Positions 1 through 56,812 of a stretch of DNA of 64,000 bases are shown piece after piece. The stretch lies in the NCBI GenBank assembly GCA_030340625.1, contig JAOPHQ010006333.1, positions 1 to 64,000 on the forward strand. Reading direction: 5' to 3'. The position numbers and the translations under genes were made by a program. The notes beneath the pieces are model-generated. The model ran no database searches. It was not told the origin of the DNA and was given only the letters and a program-made list of their open reading frames with translations. This DNA is from Merluccius polli (Eukaryota; Chordata; Actinopteri; Gadiformes; Merlucciidae). Each line of letters starts with the position of its first letter. The stretch's first letter is position 1.

Positions 1-149
1 TTATATACAGCTATCTGCATCCATGGTGTGGACCGATATAAAATGTCATTTGGTCCATTTTAGTAGCAACTCATAACTCTAATAATACGATTGTATGATA
101 TGGTTCAAATGGAAAACTAGATTCCCCCCCCCCCCCCTAGCAACGCTAT

Positions 150-280
<131 letters not shown>

Positions 281-466
281 ATGGTTTATGTGCTGTCACA
301 ATGCACTATGTCATTGTTAGCATCCCCAGGGGAGAGCAATGGGTGATGAAGATTTATCAAGAGAAGTAGTCTATTTTGTTTTTCAAATTGTGCCAAATTA
401 TGCCAAACCCGTCCAGCTTTTAGTTATCAAGATAAGTTCTCAACAGTGTATGGCTGGAGTATGGAG

Positions 467-513
467 TATATATATATAATATATATATATATGCATATAT
501 ATATATATATATG
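467..513. repeat. (TA)n with ATGCAT interruptions
   Basis: Alternating TA tract interrupted by gcat. It is self-complementary and may extrude as a hairpin. Confidence 0.85.
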
Positions 514-2392
514 CATGTATGGAGTATATATAACAGTACAGTTTGTAGGAATAACCAAGGGATAGAGTCTCAGTTCTTTCACATGTTGCTTCCTAACTGT
601 AAACCAGTCATGAGTGTTTATAGAGCCAACCTGTCAAAACACAAAAAGAGCGGGCTTATTTATATGATAACATCTTAAACTTCCTCATATCCTGTGGGGT
701 GGACACCAGCTCCCTGTGCTGGTGTTTCATGTCTCCGTGTTTGTTTGGGTGTCATTATTAGCAACGGAATAATACACAGGGAACTAAACTGGACATCCTG
801 TCATGTTTTAAGGTCGGAATTAAAGTTTGGTTCAAAACATTACAAAAATATATCTTGTTTTTTTTTCTTCTTGTTGCTAAAATAAGTTGTGTTTAGGGTC
901 ACCGCTGGTCAGCGGCGTACATTTTGGGGGGCAGGGGCTCAAGCAAAAAAAAGGGCCCTCATCCCACCGACACAATTAAACTACTGAACTACAGTTTGAT
1001 TTTAGCAACATGTTTTTGAGCGTCACACTGAGATAAAAAGAAACCACAGTATTATATTGTATTCAAAAACACACGCACACACTGCGACATTGCCCAAATA
1101 ATAAAAATACACTTTCACTAAACTTTATTATGTATATAGTCTGTTGACATAAACTTACTCTTAGAGAGTAGGACATATATGCTCTCTATTTAAGGAGTAT
1201 CAATCCCTAGGGTTTCTTCCTTATCCCACTGTGGAAGTATTTACTCCCCTTTTTTCTCTTATAGGCTTAAGGGGTGCCATCTGATCTCATCTGACTGAGG
1301 GCATGTGATAAGCGTAATGAAGGACTAAGCCATAACATGAATACTTCACATATGGGACATGTTTTTCCATAGTGAATGCAGAGACAGGTCATAAAGGAGC
1401 AGGTAGGGGGCATTCAAGACTGTGCACAACAACAACACACAATGAGAGCTGGGTGGTGGAGTACATGGGATGTCAGTCTCCAAAAGCCAGACTAGAGAGT
1501 GTGGAAGTGTTTAAAATGCACCGCGCATCCAGAACAGTCCTCCAAAGCGTCCATATGAAGCGCTCAGAAGGCCAGGATGCCCTGACCTCTGACCTCGGTC
1601 AACTCCAAGCTCCAGGGGAGCGTTCGGGATTTCCTCCAACGTTGCATCAGGTTGGATTTTTTCACATTTACATCCTATATTTACATTTACCTTTGCAACG
1701 CAGCAGATGGTTATTTGCATCAGTTCGACAGCGTAATATTTTCATGGTATTCAATGCCGTAAAAAGTATAAACTACATAGCCACATCGTTCGCAACACAC
1801 ATACGAATAACAACCCCCGAAGAAAAAAAAACACTTAAACCCCCCATCGCCGACCTCCTCTCCCCCCTTCCACCCTCAGACACCAGTCCCATGATGCACT
1901 AATCCCACCAGGGAGGCTCTCTCCCGTGGCCCGACTCTGCCCTCCGCTCGCCGGCACGGACCCCCACTGTCTGCACTCAGTGTTAGGAACGCCTGGGCAG
2001 CAACACATTCCTGCAGAGCACACTTGGAATGAAACATGACTAATGTTAGGAGCGGTGAGTTGATTGCCAAGTAGGCTGTGATTGTTCCTATTATAGCATC
2101 GACTGGTCGGCAAAAATGTTATTGTAGGAATGCTGTGGCTTGGAGGCTTGGAGTTTTTCCTTACAGATTTATAAATCACTATTTAACCAAGATGGGAAAT
2201 AAAAACGTTATTTCTATTTTGATGTGCTCGCTTCGTTTGTTTCGTTGTTTTTTGTTTCGTGTGTCTTTCCTTTCCACTCAATGTAACCCGTTGATCATTG
2301 ATCTAAACCGACATACCATGATGAAACGTGGTATGTCTCACGTATGCCTATGTTAGAATGAATTAGGCCTACCAGACAATGGTTGTTTAATT

Positions 2393-2411
2393 GGGGGGGG
2401 GGGGGGGGGGG
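2393..2411. repeat. G19 homopolymer
   Basis: Nineteen consecutive G. Length in the assembly may be approximate. Confidence 0.9.
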
Positions 2412-3536
2412 CTGCAGTGTTTTCATCACCTTGTCTAGAGACAGAAGTTCACCATGATGGACGGACACGTGTTCACACCTGGCTTCTCCATCACTGGATG
2501 AAGTGGGAAAAGGGGGTCAAAGGTGAAGCTGGTGGTTGATTGAGTCAGTGGAAACGCAGCTGTACGTCTGTGCTACAACACACGCTGTTACCGGTAGGAG
2601 GCAGTGTAACACCTCCTCTCGTTGAGGAAGGGCTGCTTTCATCACGCTCTGCACAGTGAAGCCGAAACTCCGGCTGTAATACCGATTGCATTTTATTTGC
2701 AGGCCAACATGTTTGCACAAGGAAAAATGGGGGGGGGGGGAAGTTGAAGCAATTATAGGCTATATATCTGATGTCTACTATTGTGTTTTCGATGATTTTA
2801 TTGTCTGGCTGTAAATGTGTTCGTGCCCAGGTGTAATAAGAGATGTGTAATCTGCAGACGATTACAGTGTGTGTGTGTGCGTGTGTGTGCATGCTCTCCG
2901 AAGCGTGTTCAATTTCAGGTTGACAAAGGACAACGTAATTGAATTGATTAACTATTAAACTACAACACTACTACGACTACACAGTCTGTTGATATGTCTA
3001 CAGCCAGACGGTGTGAGCTATTGAGGGGGTTATTGAGACTAGTGGGGTTATTTCACATTATAGGCTATTGTAGGCTATCCAGAATAAAATGTAGGCTATA
3101 AAATATAATACAAAAGGTAGCCTATAACTAGGTCTATATGGACCTGTGGTCCTAAATCATTACACGTCCATGCCATAGGCCCGGTAAGCGACACAATTAT
3201 AGTGGCACAATACCGCCTTTTAATAGCCATCTAATTAATCTGTTAATCTAATTAATCTGTTAATCGTTAATCTGTTAACTACCTATGGTTTCTTATTTAC
3301 GGCAACTTGTCAAAAAAGCGCGCCAGGGTTTTAAACATGGAAAAGCCTCAACGAAAAAGGAGATTACACTTTTAAATAGCAAATCGTGTTTATTTTAATA
3401 AGAGGAATATAATACCAATCTAATAAATTATTCTTTTAAACCTATACAAAAAAAAGAAGAAGAAAAAGACCTGCCTATTAGGCTACGGTGTGAAATTGGC
3501 CCCGCCCCCCTAGGAGTTTCACCGTCCAGGACAACC

Positions 3537-3705
3537 AGGCGGTGCAGCCAGGGCAGCAAAACAGGCGGTGCAAGGCAGCACTAACAGGCGGTCCAGGGCA
3601 GCAATACAGGCGGTGCAGGGCAGCATTAACAGGCGGTGCAGGGCAGCAATAGGCGGTGCAGGGCAGCACTAACAGGCGGTGCAGCGGGACAACCATAACA
3701 GGCGG
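3537..3705 (+). repeat. GC-rich minisatellite, unit CAGGCGGTGCAGGGCAGCA
   Basis: About eight imperfect units of roughly 20-27 bp with the core caggcggtgcagggcagca, separated by at, ctaa or ttaa. It lies 400-570 bp upstream of the cnksr3 start codon, so it falls in the probable promoter or 5'UTR and could be length-polymorphic there. Confidence 0.85.
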
Positions 3706-4038
3706 ACACAAAGTGCAACCTGATCCCATCGCGGCGGTGACTGGCTGGCTGGCTGTGTGTGTGTGTGTGTGTGTGTGGAGGGGGGAGAGAGGGGGAGGGG
3801 GAGGGGGGGGGTTCTCTCTGAGTTCAGCCATGCGTGTGAACAGTCACCCTGTACGCCAGTAAGGAGTGAGTGGAAAACGAGCCGCCCCAGACAATGCTGC
3901 CTGCGACCACAGCGAGAGGGGCTGTTGCAGAGAGAGGGGTTTATTATAGAGAGGGGTTATTATAGAGAGAGGGGTTATTAGGATGTGAATGAGTACAGTT
4001 CACTATAAGTTGGTTTCGGCGTTAGTATAGAAAAGCCG

Positions 4039-4058
4039 CCCCCCCCCCCCCCCCCCCC
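4039..4058 (+). repeat. C20 tract in presumed 5'UTR/promoter
   Basis: Twenty C, then ACCCCC, ending shortly before the start codon. If transcribed it would be a poly-C-binding-protein type site. Length may be an assembly approximation. Confidence 0.85.
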
Positions 4059-4104
4059 ACCCCCATATCCCCTGTTTGGCGATTTATGAGTCGAAATGCA
4101 AGCC

Positions 4105-49041
<44,937 letters not shown>

Positions 49042-49555
49042 AGGACTACTGAAGATGATACCATATGCCTGTAGGGCTCGTAACACTCACCCAACACTGT
49101 TGCTGTCTGACTATTGTCGGACGATTGCGAAAACTAAGTACTGCCTATAAAGTGGAAGATATTTTTTAGCACCTAAACGGTAAACGTTTGTGGTTGGTTA
49201 AAGTAAAATGTGAATTTTGTCATTTTAGTATTACATTTACTTATTGTATTACAAGCTCTGTGTTTCTGGTTGCCTTGTTGGTGTATTTTATGAAACATAT
49301 TCTGTGAAAATAGTCTTAATTCCAGTGTTTCAAATTGGAAGTATAGAATAGATTTAAAGTGCATCCATCAATCTCAACCTGAAGCTAAAGATTTGTTTTA
49401 GTTGTCAATTGTTTTATATTTATCCTTTTAAATATTGGTGCCATGCACTAACACTGCCTTTCACCTGTTGTGAAATCACTGTGGTGAATCAATGTATGTT
49501 TGGATTTGCATTTTTGATTTTGATAGATCTCCGTTTGACATTGTTTTGAAATCAC

Positions 49556-49561
49556 AATAAA
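49556..49561 (+). terminator. Proximal poly(A) signal
   Basis: AATAAA 515 nt after the stop codon of the long isoform. Confidence 0.6.
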
Positions 49562-49956
49562 CCAAATCAACAATATAAATAGGACGAGGAAAAAAGCTTG
49601 TTGGCATAGGATTTATAGCTTTCTTGCCCTGTCGAAAAAACATGTAATAGGGCCATGCACAATGGTCATTTTCTCTCTAGCTTTTGCACATGCTAATCTC
49701 TATTAATTCATTAAATCGAACTGCCAAGAGCTGTATCATGTCAAAGACTTGGTCTGGATGTGCAGATATTTCTGTGATTCCATATCCAGCCATTCATTAT
49801 TTATACACTATATGCTATAAAGAAGCTACAACTGAACTGCAGATGCAACTGGTTACTGCAGGGTAAGCAGTATACCTTAATTTGGAACTAATACAGAATT
49901 TTTGTATTTTTAATTTTATTGTTTGTTTTTTGAAGGATTTCATTGTTGCCAGAAAG

Positions 49957-49964
49957 TGTAAATA
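49957..49964 (+). promoter_or_regulatory. PUF/Pumilio-type site TGTAAATA
   Basis: Matches UGUANAUA exactly, between the proximal and distal poly(A) signals, so only transcripts using the distal signal would carry it. Confidence 0.4.
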
Positions 49965-50044
49965 GTGTACATAGCTGTAATGTATGATTTGCATTCTCCT
50001 TTATTGATTCTGTACTAGTTGCATGTTTGCCTTTACCAATGGGA

Positions 50045-50050
50045 AATAAA
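50045..50050 (+). terminator. Distal poly(A) signal
   Basis: AATAAA about 1.0 kb after the stop and only about 300 bp before the scaf8 start codon. Confidence 0.65.
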
Positions 50051-50070
50051 GTATTCATGCCACAAAACGG

Positions 50071-50353
50071 AACATTTGATGAGAATTGTGTCATCATTTC
50101 TCACGAGAGAACATCAATTGTAGAGAGAGGAGGCATAAAGTGAGTAAAGCAGACTGCAATACCAGACGCCGCCACTTGGGACCGCTGCTCCCCCCTCCGT
50201 GTCTCGCATTAGAATTCGCATTGAGGTTCTGCGCCATATTGGCAGTCTCCTCCATCTCCCTACAAGCCTTGAGCATGCAACATTCAAACCGGTTGGGGAA
50301 GAGATTACAATATATTTTTTAAGGGTCCAGACTGCGAGCTGACTCAAATCGCC
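50071..50353 (+). promoter_or_regulatory. Probable scaf8 promoter and 5'UTR
   Basis: Short interval between the upstream poly(A) signal and the scaf8 ATG. GC-richer around 50164-50240 (gccgccacttgggaccgctg). No TATA box. Transcription start unmapped. Confidence 0.45.
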
Positions 50354-51579
50354 ATGGAGGCTGTGAAATCTTTTAACAACGAGGTTTGTTTCAAAACACG
50401 CCGTATTTTTTCCACACAAAGTAGATAGCTAAAATGTCGAATCGGGTCGTTTAGCAACCAGTAGCTTGCAACTAGCGGGTAATGGTTAGCGGGTAATGGC
50501 AGTCTGGCACAAGGCCGCCGTCTCTGTTGCTCATGTTGGTCAAACACGGCGGATCTTATCCCTAATCGGGATCATCGCTGCGTGCCACCGTGTTGTTAAA
50601 GCGGGAGCCCTGTATCGCTCAGTCTGCAAATATCGGTTTATTTTTTATTTGCACAAATCAAAGCTAAACCTGCTATAAGTTAGCAAGTGGACGCTAAGCT
50701 AACTGCGCTAACGTGCACACCGTTTCGCCTAGCTTAGCGTCCGCTCTGCCGGCGAGCCCGTAGCCGTCGTGTTATTATCGTGATATGACTAAAAAAAATG
50801 TCACACCGTGTAGCCACGGTTGAATGTCGTGATTGTCAAAAAACGACCTATATGTGCATATTAAAAGCTATAGCTAGTGGGCAGTGCGGTGCCCAGCGAT
50901 TCCCAACCCCGTTTGTCTGCAGTGCAAATGAGCCAAGTGTGGCGTTCATACGCAAGGCCATTGTTTACAAGTTGCATGAATAATGGTGCAATAGTTGGCA
51001 CAACATGCAGGTATGCAGTGTTTCCAAGCAATGTGCAGGTATACCGTGTTTCCAAGCAATATGCAGGTATACAGTGTTTCCAAGCGATATGCAGGGATAC
51101 AGTGTTTCAAAGCAATATACAGGTATACAGTGTTTCCAAGCAATATGGAGGTATACAGTGTATCCAAGCAATATACAGGTATACAGTGTTTCCAAGCGAT
51201 ATGCAGGGATAGTGTTTCCAAGCAATATGCAAGGATACAGTGTTTCCAAGCAATGTGCAGTTATGCAGTGTTTCCAAGCAATATGCAGGGATACAGCGTT
51301 TCCAAAGAGTCAGATTTGGGTTGCGTTCAAGTATTGACATAAACGTCATAACGTTGCAGGGAATACTGTGTTGCTCCATTATACCATGTTATGTTACACT
51401 ATGTGCTGAACCTGAAGAAACTGTCTCGAATATATCATCTCTCTCTCTATATATATATATGGCTAAGGTGGGCTCTGTTGTCATTTTTCTTCTAGCTGTA
51501 CTCGCTCAATGAGTACAAGCCCCCGATCTCCAAGGCCAAGATGACCCAAATCACCAAGTCGGGAATCAAAGCTATAAAA
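50354..51579 (+). CDS. scaf8: SCAF8, first two coding exons (partial at window end)
   Basis: Exon 1 is 50354-50383 (MEAVKSFNNE, ATG in GCCATGG). Exon 2 is 51496-51579 (LYSLNEYKPPISKAKMTQIT then KSGIKAIK). Both are phase 0. The 38 residues match the start of SCAF8/RBM16 (human begins MEAVKTFNSELYSLNDYKPP). They form the first helices of the CID, which binds phosphorylated RNA polymerase II CTD. SCAF8 is a nuclear RNA-binding protein that restrains premature polyadenylation. The next exon (expected to begin FYKHVV) is not found up to 64000, so the rest lies outside the window. Confidence 0.93.
50384..51495. other. scaf8 intron 1
   Basis: 1.1 kb, donor GAG|GTTTGT, acceptor ttcttctag. Contains the 28-bp minisatellite at 51003-51305 and a short TA repeat near 51450. 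No other feature. Confidence 0.8.
51003..51305. repeat. 28-bp minisatellite, 11 copies
   Basis: Core unit gcaggtatacagtgtttcc followed by aagcaatat. Eleven head-to-tail copies, one shortened to 26 bp, differing by point changes. The unit has no stop in several frames on both strands, hence spurious 90-115 aa frames. Confidence 0.97.
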
Positions 51580-52348
51580 GTAAGTATGTAGCTGTGATGG
51601 TTGAGGCAGGGTAGAGATGTGCAAAAAAAAAAAAAAATGGATGGGAGGGGTTTAATAAAAATACAATTTAGCAACAACTTTTCAGGGATATATTTCTTGG
51701 TGTTTTCATAAAGCCTTATGACATGAAGTATCTTTTGAAGTTGTGCCACAGGCCAACATTAAACTAAGCAGTTTTCAAGTACTAGGAGTTTTAAATTACA
51801 CAAGCAATACATTATAAGCAACTACTTTCATAATCGCGGACAAACCAGTACCTTTTGTAACAATGTTAACTATAGAAACAAAAGTCCAGACTTTCCAAAT
51901 TCCCTAGTTTGACATTAAGATAAGATGGGATGGTACTCTATTGATCCCAGATGAGAAATACAGGTGACTCAATGCCACTGACCACAAACTATATTTGTGT
52001 CTTCTTAATATAGATATGTCTTTGTAATTAAATGTGTCCACCTTTTATGTCCAACTTCCTCCTTTTAAGAGTGTTGAATCAACGTAATGTCCAACTCTGA
52101 AAGACTCAAATAGTCCTACGTATAGAAAAATGTAATACATTGTTACAAACGTGACACAAGTGTGTCATGGCTACTGCACTTCTCTCAGCGTGTTGTTTTT
52201 GTTGTTTGACCTTTATGGAGTTTAAGTCTTATTGAGGCTAACCACCTCTTTTCCAAGAGACATGATAAGCAGCATTACACACTTGCAACAAAAAGTTTTT
52301 CCTATTGTCTTTTTAGCTGGCATTTGGTGAAGAGTAGGGGTTGGATAC

Positions 52349-52897
52349 TAGCCTGGCTAACACCAGACTAAATCACAAATGAGATGTAGTCTGGCGACCA
52401 CCTATTCATTTTCCTGTAGAGGAGGCGTGGTTCCCGATCGTCCAGAGCCGTTTATTGGGCACTACGAATGTCTATCATAAGCGTCTGTTCGTAGCTCTTA
52501 GCCAATCGTATCAATTATAACAGCGGTTAAAGCTAGCGAGTGAGTCCGGGAGAGGGCTACTCTCCTCGGACACATTACTTTGAAGCCCTGGTGACGGTCT
52601 GGAAGTGCGAATTAATAAATAAAATTTAAAAAACAGCGGTAAAAGCTAGCGTGTGTGTCCGGGAGAGGGCTACTCTCCTCGGACACATTACTCTGAAGCC
52701 CCGTATCAATCCGTACGAACGAACTACAAGCTTCCGTCTGTCGAATAGTACGCGTCATCGTCTTTCCGTCCCTCCTCGTTCTGTGATTGGATATCCACAT
52801 TTCGCAAATTCTTGCGAGAGGAACCGACCATAGCCACCAGCCTGTCTGGCAGTTCGAAATTTCGAGCGCGCAAGGCAGCATGGGTATACCCAGGCTA
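52349..52897. mobile_element. Short DNA transposon with 9-bp TSD
   Basis: 549 bp with ends tagcctgg and ccaggcta, flanked on both sides by gttggatac (52340-52348 and 52898-52906). An 8-9 bp duplication fits hAT or Mutator types. It contains an internal direct duplication (agcggtaaaagctagc..., ctactctcctcggacacatta) at about 52521-52590 and 52633-52703. No transposase. Confidence 0.85.
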
Positions 52898-53496
52898 GTT
52901 GGATACAACATTTTGGCATGAATCTGTCCACTAACTGAATCTGTCCACCAACAACTATTGCGTTGTCAGTGACTGTGTAACTTGCAGTTGCACGGTCTAG
53001 CACTGAGATTAGGGTCCTGCCTGTGAAAAGCTGGCATGCAACAGTCGTATTTCTTTTAATGAGCTCGCTGAAATATAGATCAGCAGCAGTTTTAAAACGG
53101 ACATCTATTATACAGTGGCAATTCATGGACAGCACGCAAAAATATATTTCATAGCTGGAAATGCATGGATTCCATCAGCAAGTTTTTTTTTTACGACGGG
53201 AAATGTTTTCATTGTCCTGTGTAATATGGACATGTAGATGGTTTTTCTCTGTGTTAATAACATCCTGTTTTGTAGTACTGAATGATTTTATTTAATTAGT
53301 TGAAATAAATGATTTAAAGTTTTAATAACTTAATCCTACTTACACATGGGGAGTTAAACTTATAATGCACTTGCCTTTATGCATGAAAACAACCCAGCAG
53401 CTCATCTGGACAAGGCTAAACTAAGGATCTACACTTAAAATAAAAGGTAGAAGTCATCAATGATAGTCAACAGATCTGGTTTTCCATCACCTATTC

Positions 53497-53680
53497 AGTT
53501 CACTCTGTAGACTGGTATCTTTTATGAGTGATTGGGTTTTTAGATGGATTGCAATCACAGTTGAACACCATATTCATCTGCAAAAAACACTAGAGCAAAC
53601 AGCAACATTGACGTTTTTGGACTGTCTTGATATCTAAACACTAGACACAGGAGATTCATTATTATATAGACTTATTTTAA
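53497..53680. repeat. Source or sister copy of the 54980-55160 segment
   Basis: Shares about 180 bp at roughly 90% by eye with 54980-55160 (cagttcactct..., ttttatgagtgattgggttt..., gacttattttaac). Confidence 0.85.
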
Positions 53681-54229
53681 CAATGTACCGTGATCCTGGC
53701 CTGAACAATATGCTAACGTGTAATTCACTAAATTAACTATACTATGTATCGCTGACCATCTCCACAGTACCTACCATGGAAGCAGTCCTAAATTGATTTT
53801 TACACTGTCCAGTTGTAAATTAATGGCTCAAAGTAAAAGTACAAATAAGTATATTAATGCCAAGTCTGTATGAGGCATTTATACTGCCATTGTTTCCATC
53901 GTGGTAGAACCCCCCCTCCCCCCACCATGTCTTGGAAGTGAAGAGCAGGCATCTTTAGAATGACAAGGGTGTCTTTGAGGACAAATCCACTTCAAGTCAT
54001 GACCTATTGAGCAGTTTAGCCTTGAGGATGGTTACTTTAATTAGGAGTAGCACAAGGGCTTAGAAGTCTCTGTGGTTTATGGAAGGGGTTGAAGTACTTA
54101 AAAGGCTTTTAGTCTCCATTAACCACTTGCCAAATGACACAAAGCAGAAGGCAAGAAATGTTGTGGTGTCTGTTGACCATATGTAGAGGTGTGCCAAGAG
54201 TACTCTATAGGCATGCTCTGTGTCTGGAG

Positions 54230-55316
54230 TAGGGATGTTTGCGACTAGTCATTGCTGTACTTGGTACTCAGTACCAGAAATAGTAGTCGCTTAAATGCTT
54301 TTTTTCCTTCTCTCTGAGAAAAGCATTTCTGCCAATATATAATCTGCATTTAATAGGCCAAATTAACCAATGGAAAACAACGTGTAGTTTCCCAAAACAT
54401 CTAATCATTCATTTAATAATTTCATTGCGCACACACGGCGGCGCTCAGCCTCTAGTCGCTCCAGAGGCGGCACATAGTTAAAATGTCAGTCAATTCAGTC
54501 CATTTCACAGTAAAGAAACCACGATACGCCTGATTATATGTACTTATGTCTTAACTTTCTTTAGGTGTACTGAGTTTGAGCGGCTTGAATGGCTTGCTCA
54601 CTCAGTTAGCAGATCAATAAAATAAATGAGAAAAAATGTGTCTTGACAGACAAATATTTATTTGGGATGATAATTTAAATTTAAACTTCAAAAGCTAGAC
54701 AACTCCTAACTGTTTTGCCCACCCCCCCCCCCCCCCCCCCCTAACAGTTCAAATGGTGCGAAGTGGAGCACATTCGGTACATGAGAGCCCACTGCACGTT
54801 GAAAATGAAAAGCTACTTTTCAGCCTTTTTATGTTGAATATTGTTTGCAATATTTCAATAGCTACGTTATTGGCTAACTTATTTTGAGTTGTCATGTTTT
54901 AAGCATTTAAAATGGCTGTTATAATACACCCAATATTTTTTCAGATGTTTCGATTTATAGATTAAAATCTGCATGTTTTCAGTTCACTCTTTAGATCTTT
55001 TATGAGTGATTGGGTTTTTAGATGGATTGCAGTCACATTTGAACACGATATTCGTCCGCAAAAAACACTAGAGCAAACAGCAACATTGACGTTTTTGGAC
55101 TGTCTCGGTATCTAAACACTAGACATAGGAGATTCATTATTATATAGACTTATTTTAACTATTATAATACACCCAATATTTTTTCAGATGTTTGGCTTTA
55201 TAGATTAAAATCTGCATGTTTTCTGGAGTTTTCTTACTTTTAGACAAATCGACTAGTCGTTACAGAACTTCTGTTTTAAACGTAGGAAACGGAAATTAGT
55301 AGCTAGGAACGTCCCT
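54230..55316. mobile_element. hAT-like element with perfect TSD
   Basis: 1,087 bp, ends tagggatgtt and aacgtccct, flanked by perfect tgtctggag copies (54221-54229 and 55317-55325; 8-9 bp). The interior has gactagtc motifs near both ends, a C run (54722-54741) and a nested templated duplication. No intact transposase seen. Confidence 0.85.
54918..55220. repeat. Nested insertion flanked by 60-bp direct repeats
   Basis: Direct repeats tataatacacccaatatttt... to ...ctgcatgttttc at about 54920-54979 and 55161-55220 flank a 180-bp copy of 53497-53680. Repeats differ at a few positions. Confidence 0.8.
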
Positions 55317-56689
55317 TGTCTGGAGGAAGCCTCTTTGTTTTCGTTGGTAGCGAAAAATGACACCAAGTTGTCAAATAGTTGACTTTTAAACCATAATTGA
55401 ATGTTTAAATCAGAGTAACTCCTTTGCCCAAATACATTTCAACTAAAAACATCAGACCAAACATGCTACCCAACTGTGAGTGAATTGTTGTTTCTTTGTA
55501 TTGATTTAAAACAAACTACCATCACAAGAGGCAAAATTAGCAACACAACACAATTGACCACAAAATGTATTGCAAATTGTGCAATGAACCATTGTAGATG
55601 CTTTCTCCAAGAGTGAAGGACCTGTGTTTCCTACAATCTTTATTTAATTTATATCCGATTGTGGTAGTGTAAAAATCCCTACATTGCCATATTATCATGA
55701 GATCTACTTTTGCTAATTCACTGACATTCTAATCTAGCCAAAGTAACTTTTACTTATTTGCCAAAGTAAGTAAGTCTATTTTGTGTCTGACAATTTAAGC
55801 CTATAATATAATGTGTTGAATATACCCCTCCATATAAACTCTCTGTCTATAAACACACTGTCGTGTGCTATCTGGAAAGCTTGTATAGACATTTTAGTGG
55901 TCCAATCAAATTCTGGCTAAAGGAAAAATCCCATTCTACGTGAAGTTCTGTGCCATCGCCCATTTTGCATGGAAATATGTAATTAAGAAACTACCATTTT
56001 ATGTTGAACTATTAGTCATTAATGGAGTACTGTTTTCCGTGTAAATATGTCATGGAAGTACGACACAATCTGAATATCAATTTGCATTGTCTTTTGAAAC
56101 CTAAAATCATAGTACCAGGTTCAGCATACCAGCCATGGTGATCCGTTAACTTGTTCATGACTGTTAACCTCACTAATCCTGTTCCCTCTCATAGCAGTTT
56201 TTTGTAAAAGGACATGCTCTGATCTTTGATTATTGCTGTGCCTTATGTTGCTTGTGTATAATACCTGTTTCCCCTTCCCTCAGCAGCTCTCCCAGCTCCC
56301 CCAAAGCACTGAAAGTGAAGCAGGAGGATGGGGTGGAGAGAGTTACAAAGAGATAAGAGTCCCTAACCAGCTTAGGTAGGAGTATGGGTTGTTTCACAAG
56401 GAAGATGGAAGAAGACCAAACAAGCAAATTAAACTTTGTGTTGCTGCCACACACACAGACAAATGGCTAGTCTTGTTGATGAAATTCTCTCTTGACTGTT
56501 TGTGTTGGTCGTTTATTGGCTGAGTTCAATGGATTGTTAATTGTGAGATTAAGAAATGCTTGATTACATTGAAGTTACTATATTAAGCTATTATGTGTCT
56601 CGGGCTAATGTACTGATTCACCTGTTCTGATCTTTCATGTGGGTCAGTCCTAGAGGGTGGAGAGTGCAGATAACGCTTACTTGCTTCTT

Positions 56690-56812
56690 TCTCTGAAGGC
56701 TTGTTGTTTAGGAATAGTCAACTGTTTTGGTCTCTGAAGGCTTGTAATTTAGGAATAGTTTACTGTTTTGTTCTCTGAAGGCTTGGTGTTTAGGAATAGT
56801 TTACTGTTTTAT
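56690..56812. repeat. 41-bp tandem repeat, 3 copies
   Basis: Units start at 56690, 56731 and 56772 (tctctgaaggcttg..., taggaatagtttactgtttt). Confidence 0.9.

Larger units (their letters stand above)
3478..4104 (+). promoter_or_regulatory. Probable cnksr3 promoter and 5'UTR
   Basis: This is the GC-rich interval immediately upstream of the first cnksr3 coding exon. It contains a GC-box-like cccgcccccc (about 3501), the minisatellite, a TG/GGGGA tract (3753-3812), three short direct repeats of gagaggggttatta (about 3929-3981) and a C20 run (4039-4058) only 46 bp before the start codon. No TATA box is obvious. The transcription start is not determined. Confidence 0.4.
49042..50070 (+). other. 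ipcef1: 3'UTR of the long transcript
   Basis: AU-rich sequence to at least the second poly(A) signal. Contains a Pumilio-type TGTAAATA at 49957-49964 and several ATTTA-like stretches. No ORF of note. Confidence 0.7.

Noticed and set aside
1372..1902. 176-aa frame upstream of cnksr3
   Set aside because: No recognisable family and no supporting splice sites or promoter. The 3' part is low-complexity proline/threonine sequence.
51003..51305. CRISPR-like regular repeat spacing
   Set aside because: Units are contiguous 28-bp tandem copies with no unique spacers, in an intron of a vertebrate gene. It is a minisatellite.
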